From positions 1 to 64,000 of the forward strand of contig NZ_BJYS01000026.1 in the NCBI RefSeq assembly GCF_007991635.1: 64,000 bases of DNA, in the 5' to 3' direction. Positions 17,813-26,591 of the stretch are shown here, piece by piece. The position numbers and the translations under genes are program-made. Position 1 is the stretch's first letter. Every line of letters starts with the position of its first letter. Source of the stretch: Adhaeribacter aerolatus (GTDB lineage Bacteria > Bacteroidota > Bacteroidia > Cytophagales > Hymenobacteraceae). A model generated the notes under the pieces. It was not told where the DNA came from and made no database searches. It saw nothing but the letters and a program-made list of their open reading frames with translations.

Positions 17813-18883
17813 ATGTTAGATAAGTTAGAAGCGATAAAAGAGCGATTTGAAGATGTCAGCCAGCAACTCATTCAGCCGGATGCCATGAGCGATATGAAAA
17901 AATACAAGGCGCTGAACAAGGAGTACAAAGACCTCGAAAAAATCGTTATCGAATATAAAAAATACCTGAGCCTGCTCAGCAATATTGAAAATGCCAAGCA
18001 GGTAATTGCCACCGAAAAAGACGAAGAGTTCCGGGAAATGGCCAAAGAAGAACTCGACGAGTTGATTCCGCAGCAGGAAGAAATGGAAGAGCTGATTAAA
18101 AACCTGCTGATTCCGAAAGACCCCAACGACAGTAAAGATATTATTATTGAAATCCGGGCCGGCGCCGGTGGCGATGAGGCCTCTATTTTTGCCGGCGATT
18201 TGCACCGCATGTACTCCCGCTTTGCCGAAAAACAGGGCTGGAAAATGGAATTAATTGATGCCCAGGAAGGAACCTCCGGCGGTTATAAAGAAATTATCAG
18301 CAGTATTTCGGGCGAAGACGTGTACGGCAAAATGAAGTTTGAGTCGGGTGTACACCGGGTACAACGCGTACCAGCTACCGAAACCCAGGGCCGGATTCAT
18401 ACCTCTGTGGCCAGCGTAGTAGTATTGCCCGAAGTAGAAGAATTTGATATTGAGCTGAACATGAACGATATCCGGAAAGACCTTTTCTGTGCTTCCGGAC
18501 CGGGTGGCCAGTCGGTTAACACTACTTATTCGGCGGTACGTTTAACCCACATCCCATCTGGAATTGTGGCCCAGTGCCAGGACCAGAAGTCGCAGTTAAA
18601 AAACTTTGATAAAGCCCTGAAAGTATTGCGCTCCCGGATTTATGAAGTTGAACTGGCGAAGAAAAACGAAGAAGAAGGTGCCCAGCGCAAGAGCATGGTG
18701 GGTGGCAACGATCGCTCTGATAAAATCCGGACTTATAACTACCCGCAGGGCCGCGTAACCGACCACCGCATTGGTTATACGGTTTATAACTTGCCTATTG
18801 TAATGGATGGTGCTATCGATGATTTTGTAGAAGAATTACGTATAGCCGAAAGCGCCGAAAGACTGAAAGAAGGCGTTGCGTAG
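17813..18883 (+). CDS. prfA: Peptide chain release factor 1
   Basis: The 356-residue protein has all class I release-factor marks: a coiled N-terminal domain (1-105), the PAT tripeptide at 187-189 that reads UAA/UAG, and the GGQ motif at 231-233 in SGPGGQSVNTTYSAV, which triggers peptidyl-tRNA hydrolysis. PAT rather than SPF marks RF1, not RF2. Length is normal. No prmC methyltransferase gene is adjacent in the window. It is followed on the same strand by a DinB gene after a 110-base spacer with simple repeats, so they may be separate units. Confidence 0.98.
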   Translation: MLDKLEAIKERFEDVSQQLIQPDAMSDMKKYKALNKEYKDLEKIVIEYKKYLSLLSNIENAKQVIATEKDEEFREMAKEELDELIPQQEEMEELIKNLLIPKDPNDSKDIIIEIRAGAGGDEASIFAGDLHRMYSRFAEKQGWKMELIDAQEGTSGGYKEIISSISGEDVYGKMKFESGVHRVQRVPATETQGRIHTSVASVVVLPEVEEFDIELNMNDIRKDLFCASGPGGQSVNTTYSAVRLTHIPSGIVAQCQDQKSQLKNFDKALKVLRSRIYEVELAKKNEEEGAQRKSMVGGNDRSDKIRTYNYPQGRVTDHRIGYTVYNLPIVMDGAIDDFVEELRIAESAERLKEGVA

Positions 18884-18887
18884 GTAA

Positions 18888-18950
18888 ATTGTTGGATTGT
18901 TGAGTTGCTGGATTGTTGAAGTGTTGAATTGTTAGATTATTTAATGTTGT
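18888..18950. repeat. Degenerate ATTGTTGRR direct repeats
   Basis: The spacer after prfA consists of imperfect tandem copies of a unit like GGATTGTTGAGTTG and TGAATTGTTAGATT. No coding potential is seen; it may be a slippage-derived intergenic repeat. Confidence 0.6.
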
Positions 18951-18995
18951 ACAATGCCGATACCTAACAACTAATTACTAACTGCTAATACCTGA

Positions 18996-19568
18996 ATGGC
19001 AAATGAATATTTAGACGATACGCTTCACGAAATTGGCCTGATTACGAAAAAAGTACAGGCCGAATTCGGGCGGCTTTCGGCGGGCCAGCTAAACTGGAAA
19101 CCCGCCGAAGACTCCTGGAGCATTAGCCAGTGCCTCGACCATATAATTAAAACCAACCACCAGTATTTTCCTGTTTTTGAAGCGGTAAGCCAGGGCCGGA
19201 AAAAGCGTACCATCTGGGAAATGCTGCCGGTGCTGCCGGGCTTTTGGGGCCGGATGATGCTGAAAGCACTCTCCTCTACGAGCAAAAAATACAAATCGCC
19301 GGCCATTTTCAGGCCTTCAGTCAGCAATATTCCGGATAGTATTGTAGCGGATTTTGTGCGGCACCAACAGAACTTAACCCGGCTCATAAAAGCTACCGAC
19401 CACGTTAACCACGAAAAAACCATTGTTACCAGCCCGGCCAGTTTCTTAATTACTTATACCCTGAAAGATTGCATAAATATTTGCGCGGTGCACGAAGAGC
19501 GGCATTTTTTGCAGGCTAAGCGCGTAATGAAACAAAAAGGCTTTCCTGGTCAGCCCGTAACGGCTTAA
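18996..19568 (+). CDS. DinB family protein (putative metal-dependent hydrolase)
   Basis: The 190-residue four-helix protein has the DinB/YfiT metal-site pattern: His in SISQCLDHIIKTNHQ near residue 49, and HEERHFLQAKRV in the C-terminal helix supplying two further His ligands. DinB-fold proteins bind a divalent metal and include thiol transferases for bacillithiol; since bshC is present in this window, a bacillithiol-dependent transferase is possible but not shown. It overlaps nothing and leads into the beta-helix lipoprotein 25 bases later, probably as one transcript. Confidence 0.85.
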   Translation: MANEYLDDTLHEIGLITKKVQAEFGRLSAGQLNWKPAEDSWSISQCLDHIIKTNHQYFPVFEAVSQGRKKRTIWEMLPVLPGFWGRMMLKALSSTSKKYKSPAIFRPSVSNIPDSIVADFVRHQQNLTRLIKATDHVNHEKTIVTSPASFLITYTLKDCINICAVHEERHFLQAKRVMKQKGFPGQPVTA

Positions 19569-19593
19569 CAACCGCCATTTACTTTTTCTATTT

Positions 19594-21024
19594 GTGAAAT
19601 ACCTGCTTTCTATATTTTCTTCTTTGCTGGTGCTGTTTTCGCTTTTTTCCTGCGAACCGGAAGAAGAAATCCTGACCCGCAACCCGAAAGCAACCCTCCA
19701 GTTTTCGACCGATTCTTTAATATTTGATACCGTATTTGTAAAAACCGGCAGCGTTACCAAGCGGGTTTACTTGTACAACTTCAACAAAAACGCCGTAGAG
19801 GTAGACGAAATAAAACTAGGTAAGCTAACCAACTCGGCTTACCGCGTTATTATTAATGGTGTGGAAACACCTTCGGCCCAGAAGGTCCGCATCCGCGGCA
19901 ACGACAGTTTGCTGGTGCTGGTGAAAGTATTTATCGAACCCAATAATCGTAATTCACCTTTCCTGGTGAAAGATTCGCTGGTTTTCTCCCAAAACAACAA
20001 CGTGCAGGATGTGAAACTGGTGGCGTACGGACAGGATGCTTATTTTTACCGGGACCAGGAATTAGCTTGCAATACCGTCTGGAAAGCCGATAAACCCCAT
20101 ATTATTTTTGATAAGGTTGTCATTAACAAAGGCTGTACGCTTACCATTGAGAGGGGCGCCCGCATTTACGCGCACAAAGGTGCCGGTATGCTGGTAGATG
20201 GCAGTTTGCGGGTAGAAGGCACCGCCCAGGAGCGGGTTGTTTTTACCGGCGACCGCCTCGAAAGGTTTTACGAAGATATTCCGGGTCAGTGGAGCGGTAT
20301 CCGTTTTTTTACCAACAGCAAAGACAACGTAATCCGTTACGCCGATATCCGGAATGCCGAAGTAGCCATTTGGGCCGGTAGCCCCGACCGTAATCCCAAC
20401 ACCTACGAAATTAAACTGGAGCAATGCACCATTCGCAACATGTATGCCATTGGTATTTTAAGTTATACCACCGATATTCAGGCAATAAACACGCTGATAA
20501 CCAACTGCGGGCAGCACGCTGTAGCTGGCTTTGGCGGCGGCACCTTCGATTTTAAATATTGCACCATTGCTAATTACACACCTGATTTCCGGCGCGATAC
20601 GCCTTCTTTTGCTTTTACCGATCGCATTGAACTGGACAATGGCCAGCACATAGATTACCGGGTAAAGCTTAGCATGGTAAATTCTATTGTTTGGGCCGGT
20701 ACGCGAGGGGGCAAGCTAACCGACGAAATATTGTTCCTGAACCAAAGCAGCAGCCCCTTTGAGTTGGCGCTGAACCAGAATATTCTGCAAACCGAGCGTT
20801 ATAAAACCCTGCTGGAGCAAACCAATATTATTAACCAGGATCCTAGCTTCCGGTACACGCCGGAAAGCCCCCGCAACAATATTCCTTTTGATTACAGCCT
20901 TGATACGCTATCGGTGGCTAATGGCGCGGCCCGGCCTTTACCAACCGTAAAAGCAGATATTAAAGACCTGCCCCGCGATGAGGGAAAACCCGATATTGGG
21001 GCTTACGAACGCTTAAAACCTTAA
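19594..21024 (+). CDS. Beta-helix surface lipoprotein, unknown function
   Basis: Start is a GTG at 19594, chosen because a lipoprotein signal follows immediately (LLSIFSSLLVLFSLFSC, lipobox FSC). The N-terminal 150 residues form an Ig-like beta domain (VFVKTGSVTKRVYLYN, DSLLVLVKVFI). Residues 160-430 carry the repeating pattern of a right-handed parallel beta-helix (DKVVINKGCTLTIERGARI, GSLRVEGTAQERVVFTGD, NVIRYADIRNAEVAI). The protein ends in PDIGAYER, as in many Bacteroidota beta-helix proteins of the choice-of-anchor type. It is likely outer-membrane anchored. No catalytic motif is evident. It lies between dinB and yjbQ, three bases before the latter. Confidence 0.78.
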   Translation: MKYLLSIFSSLLVLFSLFSCEPEEEILTRNPKATLQFSTDSLIFDTVFVKTGSVTKRVYLYNFNKNAVEVDEIKLGKLTNSAYRVIINGVETPSAQKVRIRGNDSLLVLVKVFIEPNNRNSPFLVKDSLVFSQNNNVQDVKLVAYGQDAYFYRDQELACNTVWKADKPHIIFDKVVINKGCTLTIERGARIYAHKGAGMLVDGSLRVEGTAQERVVFTGDRLERFYEDIPGQWSGIRFFTNSKDNVIRYADIRNAEVAIWAGSPDRNPNTYEIKLEQCTIRNMYAIGILSYTTDIQAINTLITNCGQHAVAGFGGGTFDFKYCTIANYTPDFRRDTPSFAFTDRIELDNGQHIDYRVKLSMVNSIVWAGTRGGKLTDEILFLNQSSSPFELALNQNILQTERYKTLLEQTNIINQDPSFRYTPESPRNNIPFDYSLDTLSVANGAARPLPTVKADIKDLPRDEGKPDIGAYERLKP

Positions 21025-21027
21025 AAG

Positions 21028-21450
21028 ATGCATTGGTACCAGAAAAGTATTCGCCTGCCCGTTCTTAAACGTGGTTTTCATTTAATTACCGATTTAATCT
21101 TAGCCGAACTACCCGAACTGGAAAATATTAATGTGGGGCTGGCGCATATTTTTATCCGGCATACATCTGCCAGCCTTACCTTAAACGAGGATGCCGACCC
21201 TACCGTACGCCACGATTTCGAAAGCCACTTTAACAAAATGGTACCGGAGAATGCGCCTTACTACCGCCACAACTCCGAAGGACCCGATGATATGCCGGCG
21301 CACCTGAAAGCTTCTTTGCTGGGCAGTTCCGTTACGGTACCCATTACCAACGGGCAATTAAACCTAGGTACCTGGCAAGGCATTTACCTGTGCGAACACC
21401 GCGATCAGGCTACCCGCCGCTGGCTGGTAATTACCTTGCAAGGCAAATAA
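21028..21450 (+). CDS. yjbQ: YjbQ family protein (UPF0047)
   Basis: The 140-residue protein matches the YjbQ/UPF0047 family along its length: GFHLITDLI, HIFIRHTSASLTLNEDADP with the conserved TSASL, VRHDFESHFNKMVPE, and a C-terminal GTWQGIYLCEHRD. Family members form trimers with bound metal and show weak thiamine phosphate synthase activity; the true role is not settled. It begins three bases after the beta-helix gene stop, indicating cotranscription, though the two have no obvious functional link. Confidence 0.93.
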   Translation: MHWYQKSIRLPVLKRGFHLITDLILAELPELENINVGLAHIFIRHTSASLTLNEDADPTVRHDFESHFNKMVPENAPYYRHNSEGPDDMPAHLKASLLGSSVTVPITNGQLNLGTWQGIYLCEHRDQATRRWLVITLQGK

Positions 21451-21778
21451 ACTTTAATTAAAGCTGGTAATTGCCGCCTGAATATTATAATTTAGGATAG
21501 AACCCGTTCATTAGCTTAAATTCATAATATATTTTTCTTGCCGCGCGTTTTCCCTGACAAATTATTAAACAATTATCGGGAGAGTGCGGTGGTTGCGGCG
21601 ATAGCACCAATAAAGGCTTTAAATATTACTTTTAACTGAATACGAAACAGTTGCCTGGAGAAGAAAGGGGGCTGCTCGTTTTTTGCCAGAATTGGCTATC
21701 AAGCCCTATATTTATAATCAACTATTATTTTCGGGAGCGGAGTGGGAGGCAGGTGAGATTATTTGAAATCAGCCCAGC
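21451..21778. other. Intergenic spacer, nothing recognised
   Basis: A 328-base AT-rich spacer. I see no coding frame, strong hairpin or tRNA. It presumably carries the promoter of the lipoprotein gene at 21779. Confidence 0.5.
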
Positions 21779-22198
21779 ATGAAAAATTCAGCCAGCATCA
21801 CCTTATTAATTTCTATTTTGTTTTCTTTACTGGTAATAGAAGCTTGCCAAAAAGAAAGCGTGAGCCCGGAAGACTTGCTACAGAAATGGCAGGTAGTAAG
21901 TATGCGGCGGCCCAACAGCGCTTCGCAGCTATACCCGGTTAAGGATTATATTCTGCAGTTTAAAAGAAATAAAAGTTTAACCTTGAAGTTGGATGTTAAC
22001 CACTGCGAAGGAAATTACACCGTAAACCAGCCGGGCCGGATAAAAATAACCCGGATGTCTTATACCGAAATCTGCTGCGATTCGGATTTGGCCCAGGAAC
22101 TGGCATCGCTTTTCCACCACGTAAGTACCTATTACGTGCAGGCCGATGTACTAACGCTAAAAGGATTAGGTGAAATAAAGCTTAAACGAATAAATTAG
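21779..22198 (+). CDS. Small lipoprotein, lipocalin/META-like
   Basis: The 139-residue protein has a lipoprotein signal (LLISILFSLLVIEAC, lipobox IEAC). The mature part opens with SPEDLLQKWQVVSM, a start common to Bacteroidota lipocalin-like and META/HslJ-like lipoproteins, followed by beta strands (ILQFKRNKSLTLKL) and paired cysteines (NHCEGNY, EICCDSD) that could form a disulfide. Function unknown. It converges closely, 23 bases, on the M43 protease gene with no terminator visible between them. Confidence 0.7.
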   Translation: MKNSASITLLISILFSLLVIEACQKESVSPEDLLQKWQVVSMRRPNSASQLYPVKDYILQFKRNKSLTLKLDVNHCEGNYTVNQPGRIKITRMSYTEICCDSDLAQELASLFHHVSTYYVQADVLTLKGLGEIKLKRIN

Positions 22199-22221
22199 CG
22201 GGCATAATATTCCGGCAATCT

Positions 22222-23727
22222 TTACTGCGTTTGCTCCTGCAGTACCAATAATTTTTTGGTAACGACCCGGCCATTTGTGAGTATTATTTTGGTGTAATAA
22301 ATCCCACTGGCTAAGCCCTCCAGATTCATGCGCAGCAAGGCATTTTTCGGAACACCGGACCGGATGATTTGCCCCAGACTATTTAATAATAAGATATTTT
22401 CTACTTCGTAATCGGCGGGCAGCTCAACATTGGTGAACTGGTGGGCCGGATTGGGGTAAATGCGGGGCTCGCCGGCCGTAACAAATATATAAGCCGTTTT
22501 GCTTTGCGTGTCGGACAATGGTCCGTTTTTAACCGTGAGCGTTACGGTGTAGCGCCCTGGCTTGCTATAATTTACCGCTGGGTTTTGCACCGAAGAGGAG
22601 GCCGGCGTGCCGCCGGCAAAGGACCATTGCCAATCGGTAGCCCGCAGCCCAATCGAATTATCGTAAAACTGAACCGTAGAGCCGGTTACCACCACCGAAT
22701 CCGCGGCACTAAAATCGGCCCGTATGGGGTTGGCACACGTTACGGCACTTAATAAGCCGGGCCGGGCCGAGCTGACTATGGCCTGCATGTAAGCGGACTG
22801 CCCTTGTGTAAATAAGTTCATACAGGCATCATCGGTATAGTCCATAAAATTCTGGTACATATCGCCGCCTTGTAAACTATTGTTGCAAGAATTAATGGTG
22901 CCGGTTGGGCAGCCGCTGTTGGCGTTATCCTGGGGCGGCGTATCGGTTATCCCATCCGAATCTTCACAGCCAAAATCCTTTATTCCCCAGATATGTTCCA
23001 GGCCTAGCCAATGTCCTATCTCGTGCGTGGCGGTGCGCCCCTGGTTAAAAACAGATACGTAAGGGTTAGCCGGAAACTTGCCGATGGTTTGGTACCACAA
23101 TACGACCCCGTCGATGGCCGGGTCGCCGCCCGGAAACTGGGCATAACCTAAAAAGCCGTTCTGAATGTTACAAACCCAGATGTTCAGGTATTGATTCGCA
23201 TCCCAGGCATTGTGGCCGCCTTTGGCCGTAAATTTCATGGCTTCGTCGGTGGTAAACCCGAGGCTATCGGTGTAAGTGCGGGTAATGCCGGTAGTAGGTT
23301 TTCCGGTTGGGTCTATGGTAGCCAGGCAAAACTGAATGCCGGTATCGGCCGCCAGTTTCTTAAAAGCTGGCAGCGTGTTTACGGTATCGGCATTGCGGCG
23401 GCGGTAATCCTCGTTTAAAACTTGTAGCTGCGATTGAATTTGTTCGTCTGAAATATTTTCTTCGGGAGTATGATAAATTACATGAAAGACCACCGGGATT
23501 TGGATGACCGGCTGTTTTAGTCGTGCTCTTCCCGCTAACAACAAATCGTCGGCTACCTTCCGGACGCGCTCCTGGCGTAACTTTAAACCAGGTTGTTGCC
23601 GGGTTAATTTTTCCCGTAACTGAGCTGTCCCGCAGGTGCGGGTAGCAACCCCAGTAGTGCTTTGGGCCCAAGCCAACGGACTATTAAGCACCCCTAGCAG
23701 GAAAAACAAGTAAAATAATTTAGACAT
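22222..23727 (-). CDS. M43 family zinc metalloprotease with PKD and T9SS sorting domains
   Basis: The 501-residue protein has a signal peptide (LFYLFFLLGVLNSPLAWAQ), a propeptide-like region, then a pappalysin-type protease domain with HEIGHWLGLEH near residue 235, the HExxHxxGxxH zinc site, and a downstream QNFMDYTDD containing the Met-turn. A PKD domain (about 340-420, WQWSFAGGTP and PGRYTVTLTV) follows, then a type IX secretion C-terminal domain starting at RIYPNPA and ending VTKKLLVLQ. It should be exported through the outer membrane by T9SS and act outside the cell. The family cleaves proteins such as gelatin or fibrinogen. Confidence 0.93.
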   Translation of the reverse strand: MSKLFYLFFLLGVLNSPLAWAQSTTGVATRTCGTAQLREKLTRQQPGLKLRQERVRKVADDLLLAGRARLKQPVIQIPVVFHVIYHTPEENISDEQIQSQLQVLNEDYRRRNADTVNTLPAFKKLAADTGIQFCLATIDPTGKPTTGITRTYTDSLGFTTDEAMKFTAKGGHNAWDANQYLNIWVCNIQNGFLGYAQFPGGDPAIDGVVLWYQTIGKFPANPYVSVFNQGRTATHEIGHWLGLEHIWGIKDFGCEDSDGITDTPPQDNANSGCPTGTINSCNNSLQGGDMYQNFMDYTDDACMNLFTQGQSAYMQAIVSSARPGLLSAVTCANPIRADFSAADSVVVTGSTVQFYDNSIGLRATDWQWSFAGGTPASSSVQNPAVNYSKPGRYTVTLTVKNGPLSDTQSKTAYIFVTAGEPRIYPNPAHQFTNVELPADYEVENILLLNSLGQIIRSGVPKNALLRMNLEGLASGIYYTKIILTNGRVVTKKLLVLQEQTQ

Positions 23728-23811
23728 CCGCTACGGCTAAAAGGGGCAAGTTAACAGATAGACACCTGGCGGAATTAACACAAATAGAGGCTAAACTACC
23801 GCTACCCCAAA

Positions 23812-24411
23812 TTAACCTATTTTGGTGAATATAGTATATTGCAGGGCTCCGAAAATTATAGGTTTCTGAAAGCCCTTAATGGTGTAGGATGTAACGCGGA
23901 CCGTTCCGTTTTCGGTATGGCATTGCAGCTTCATTTCGCGGCGCGATCTTAGCAAGATATTCTCGCTTTCCTGCAACCCCTTTACTTCCAGTACCTGCCC
24001 GCTGCTAGTGGTAGTAACCGACAAATATTGCACAGTACCATCGTAACCAGGCTTTTTGCGGTAGGTAATCGTAATATTGCCGGTATTGGGGTCTGGTTGC
24101 CGGGTGCTGGCATAAGCATTCCGGAAAGCCGGTTTATTAATATCCAGCTCCCGGAATGTCTCTAGTTCTTCCTGCCAATCCAGGTTGGTTATTTTTTTAG
24201 TTTCGGTAACTTCCTGGTTTTCCGATACGGTTTTAACGGCACCTGGCTTTTCTTTTTCCAGCAAAGCGGCCTGCTTCTGCACAAAACCAACTACATCAAA
24301 ATATTGTCCGGTGGTAGGCTGTACCGATGCCTCCGGCGATTTTTTTTCGCCGCAAGCACCCAGATACATAGCTGTTATCAGGAAAAATAATACACGAATT
24401 TTTTTAACCAA
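23812..24411 (-). CDS. Lipoprotein of unknown function
   Basis: The 199-residue protein has a lipoprotein signal (VLFFLITAMYLGAC, lipobox LGAC). The mature region begins with a low-complexity linker, then a segment predicted to be beta-rich (GNITITYRKKPGYDG, QYLSVTTTSSGQVLEV). No known motif. It starts five bases after the gpmI stop and probably shares its transcript, although the functions seem unrelated. Confidence 0.7.
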   Translation of the reverse strand: MVKKIRVLFFLITAMYLGACGEKKSPEASVQPTTGQYFDVVGFVQKQAALLEKEKPGAVKTVSENQEVTETKKITNLDWQEELETFRELDINKPAFRNAYASTRQPDPNTGNITITYRKKPGYDGTVQYLSVTTTSSGQVLEVKGLQESENILLRSRREMKLQCHTENGTVRVTSYTIKGFQKPIIFGALQYTIFTKIG

Positions 24412-24416
24412 TATTT

Positions 24417-25943
24417 TTATCGTTGTAATAATGAAGTTCCGGTCATGTCGGCGGGTTGCGGAATGCCCATCAGTTCCAGAATAGTAGGTGCTAAATCGCC
24501 GAGTTTACCACTCTTTAAGCCGTTCCGGTACGCGTTATCTACTAAAATAAAGGGTACCAGGTTAGTGGTATGGGCCGTATTAGGGGTGCCGTCCGGGTTT
24601 ATCATCATGTCGGCGTTACCGTGGTCGGCTATTACAATACAGGCGTAATCGTTTTGCAGGGCTGTGGTAACTACGGTTTGGGCGCAGGCATCTACGGTTT
24701 CGCAAGCTTTAACAGCCGCTTCAAAAACGCCGGTGTGCCCCACCATATCGGGATTGGCAAAGTTCAGGCAAATAAAATCAGCGCTGCGGTTCTGCAGTTC
24801 CGGCACAATGGCATCGCGGATTTCGAAAGCGCTCATTTCAGGCTTTAAATCGTAGGTAGCTACTTTGGGCGAAGGGCATAACAAACGTCTTTCGCCGTCA
24901 AAAACCAGTTCGCGGCCACCCGAGAAAAAGAAGGTAACGTGCGGGTATTTTTCGGTTTCGGCAATCCGGATTTGGGTGCGGCCGGCATTGGCCACTACTT
25001 CGCCGAGGGTATTATTTAAGTTGTCTTTATCAAATATAGGTTTTACACCTACAAAAGAATCGTCGTAATTGGTAAGCGTAACGTAGTACAGGCGCAGCTT
25101 GTGCATATTTTGCTCATGAAAATCGCGCTGGGTTAAGGCCTGGGTAATTTCCCGTCCCCGGTCGGTCCGGAAGTTAAAACAAATCACCACGTCGTCTTCC
25201 TGAATGGTAGCCAAAGGCTGGCCGTTCGCATCCACCGCTACAATGGGCTGAATAAATTCGTCGGTTACCCCGCTGGCGTAAGAGGCCTGTATTACCGGAA
25301 TAATATCGGTGGCCGCCGTGCCGGTGCCGTGTACCATTAAATCATAAGCTAATTTTACCCGTTCCCAGCGGTTATCGCGGTCCATGGCATAATAGCGGCC
25401 AATAACGGATGCTACCTGTCCGCCGGTCTGGGCCAAGTGCGCTTGTAAATTTTTTAAATAGCCCACGCCGCCTTTCGGGTCAGTATCGCGGCCATCGGTA
25501 AAAGCGTGTACGTATAGTTGCGTAACACCGGCATCGGCGGCAATGGTACACAACGCTTTCAGGTGCTCAATATGGGAATGGACCCCGCCATCAGACAACA
25601 ACCCAATTAAATGTACTTTTTTATTCTGCTCTTTCGCGTATTTATAGGCATCGGCTAAAACCGGCATGTGCGCCAGCTCACCTTCACGGATAGATTTATT
25701 TATTTTAACTAAATCCTGGTAAACCACCCGGCCGGCGCCAATATTCATGTGGCCTACTTCGGAGTTACCCATTTGTCCTTCGGGTAAACCTACGGCTTCG
25801 CCGGAAGCCTGCAACGTGGCGTGCGGATAATTTTGAAACAACGAATCAATAAAAGGAGTTTTGGCCTGGTCGATAGCCGATACGCGCGGATCGGTTGCAA
25901 TGCCCCATCCGTCTAAAATAAGCAGAATTACCTTTTTTTCCAT
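24417..25943 (-). CDS. gpmI: 2,3-bisphosphoglycerate-independent phosphoglycerate mutase
   Basis: The 508-residue enzyme interconverts 3- and 2-phosphoglycerate in glycolysis and gluconeogenesis using two Mn ions. It shows LLILDGWG at the N-terminus with metal ligand Asp11, the phosphorylated Ser61 in GQMGNSEVGH, a phosphotransferase insert with HAFTDGRDTDP and GRYYAMDRD, and the metal site IADHGNAD near 440. Length is normal for iPGM. A TATATTTG box (plus 25948-25955) lies only five bases before the ATG, which would make the message leaderless if used. A lipoprotein gene follows. Confidence 0.97.
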   Translation of the reverse strand: MEKKVILLILDGWGIATDPRVSAIDQAKTPFIDSLFQNYPHATLQASGEAVGLPEGQMGNSEVGHMNIGAGRVVYQDLVKINKSIREGELAHMPVLADAYKYAKEQNKKVHLIGLLSDGGVHSHIEHLKALCTIAADAGVTQLYVHAFTDGRDTDPKGGVGYLKNLQAHLAQTGGQVASVIGRYYAMDRDNRWERVKLAYDLMVHGTGTAATDIIPVIQASYASGVTDEFIQPIVAVDANGQPLATIQEDDVVICFNFRTDRGREITQALTQRDFHEQNMHKLRLYYVTLTNYDDSFVGVKPIFDKDNLNNTLGEVVANAGRTQIRIAETEKYPHVTFFFSGGRELVFDGERRLLCPSPKVATYDLKPEMSAFEIRDAIVPELQNRSADFICLNFANPDMVGHTGVFEAAVKACETVDACAQTVVTTALQNDYACIVIADHGNADMMINPDGTPNTAHTTNLVPFILVDNAYRNGLKSGKLGDLAPTILELMGIPQPADMTGTSLLQR

Positions 25944-25947
25944 GATG

Positions 25948-25955
25948 CAAATATA
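25948..25955 (-). promoter_or_regulatory. Possible -7 box (TAtaTTTG) abutting gpmI start
   Basis: This is an exact TAnnTTTG match on the minus strand, five bases upstream of the gpmI ATG. It may be coincidence; if real the transcript would begin at or very near the start codon. Confidence 0.3.
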
Positions 25956-26103
25956 GGCATCTTAGCAAAATGTTAAATTAATTATTACTTTGGGTACGCT
26001 TAAACCCTAAATAAAAACGATTTGATTCGGTAATACTGGGCTTGGCATAGTTTTAGCTTGTTTATAAACCACAACAAAGAACATATTTGATTCACGAATA
26101 CAC

Positions 26104-26508
26104 ATGAAAAATTTTAAGCTTGTACTAATCTGGGTGTTGCTGCTGGTTATGATGGTCGGTACAAGTTCTGCAAGCGCGCAAGGCGATGTGCCGGACGAGA
26201 TTAAGACAGCAATCCGCAACGGTTCGTCGAATGATTTGGCTCGTTATTTTAATAATACCGTAGAAATTGGATTAGACGGCGAAAAATCGAGTTATAGTAA
26301 AACGCAGGCCGAATTTGTGCTGAAGAATTTCTTCTCCAAAAATGCGCCTGTCGGTTTTGAGTTCGACCACCAGGGCAGCTCTAACCAGGGCCAGCGTTAC
26401 GCCATTGGTACGTATAACAGCAAAGCCGGCCCGTACCGGGTTTTTGTAGTGGTAAAACAGGCTAACGGCTCTTACCTGATAGATACGATTGATTTTACAA
26501 AGAAATAA
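26104..26508 (+). CDS. DUF4783 family periplasmic protein
   Basis: The 134-residue protein has a signal peptide (LVLIWVLLLVMMVGTSSASA, cut near AQGD). The mature part follows the DUF4783 NTF2-like pattern: IKTAIRNGSSNDLARYFNNTVEI, then SYSKTQAEFVLKNFFSKNAP, FDHQGSSNQGQRYAIGTY and a final strand YLIDTIDFTKK. Function unknown. In this phylum the family often sits near nadC, as here. A strong terminator follows. Confidence 0.9.
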   Translation: MKNFKLVLIWVLLLVMMVGTSSASAQGDVPDEIKTAIRNGSSNDLARYFNNTVEIGLDGEKSSYSKTQAEFVLKNFFSKNAPVGFEFDHQGSSNQGQRYAIGTYNSKAGPYRVFVVVKQANGSYLIDTIDFTKK

Positions 26509-26542
26509 ACCGGCTTTGTAACTACACCGGTAAATAAAAAGT

Positions 26543-26581
26543 AAGTAAAAAGGCTCGCAAAACAGGCGGGCCTTTTTACTT
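26543..26581 (+). terminator. Hairpin terminator lying in the nadC leader
   Basis: A 16-bp stem with one G-T pair (26543-26558 with 26566-26581) and a T-rich right arm. It ends 10 bases before the nadC start codon, so it either ends the DUF4783 transcript or acts as an attenuator-like structure in front of nadC. Confidence 0.75.
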
Positions 26582-26591
26582 TTACGCCGCC

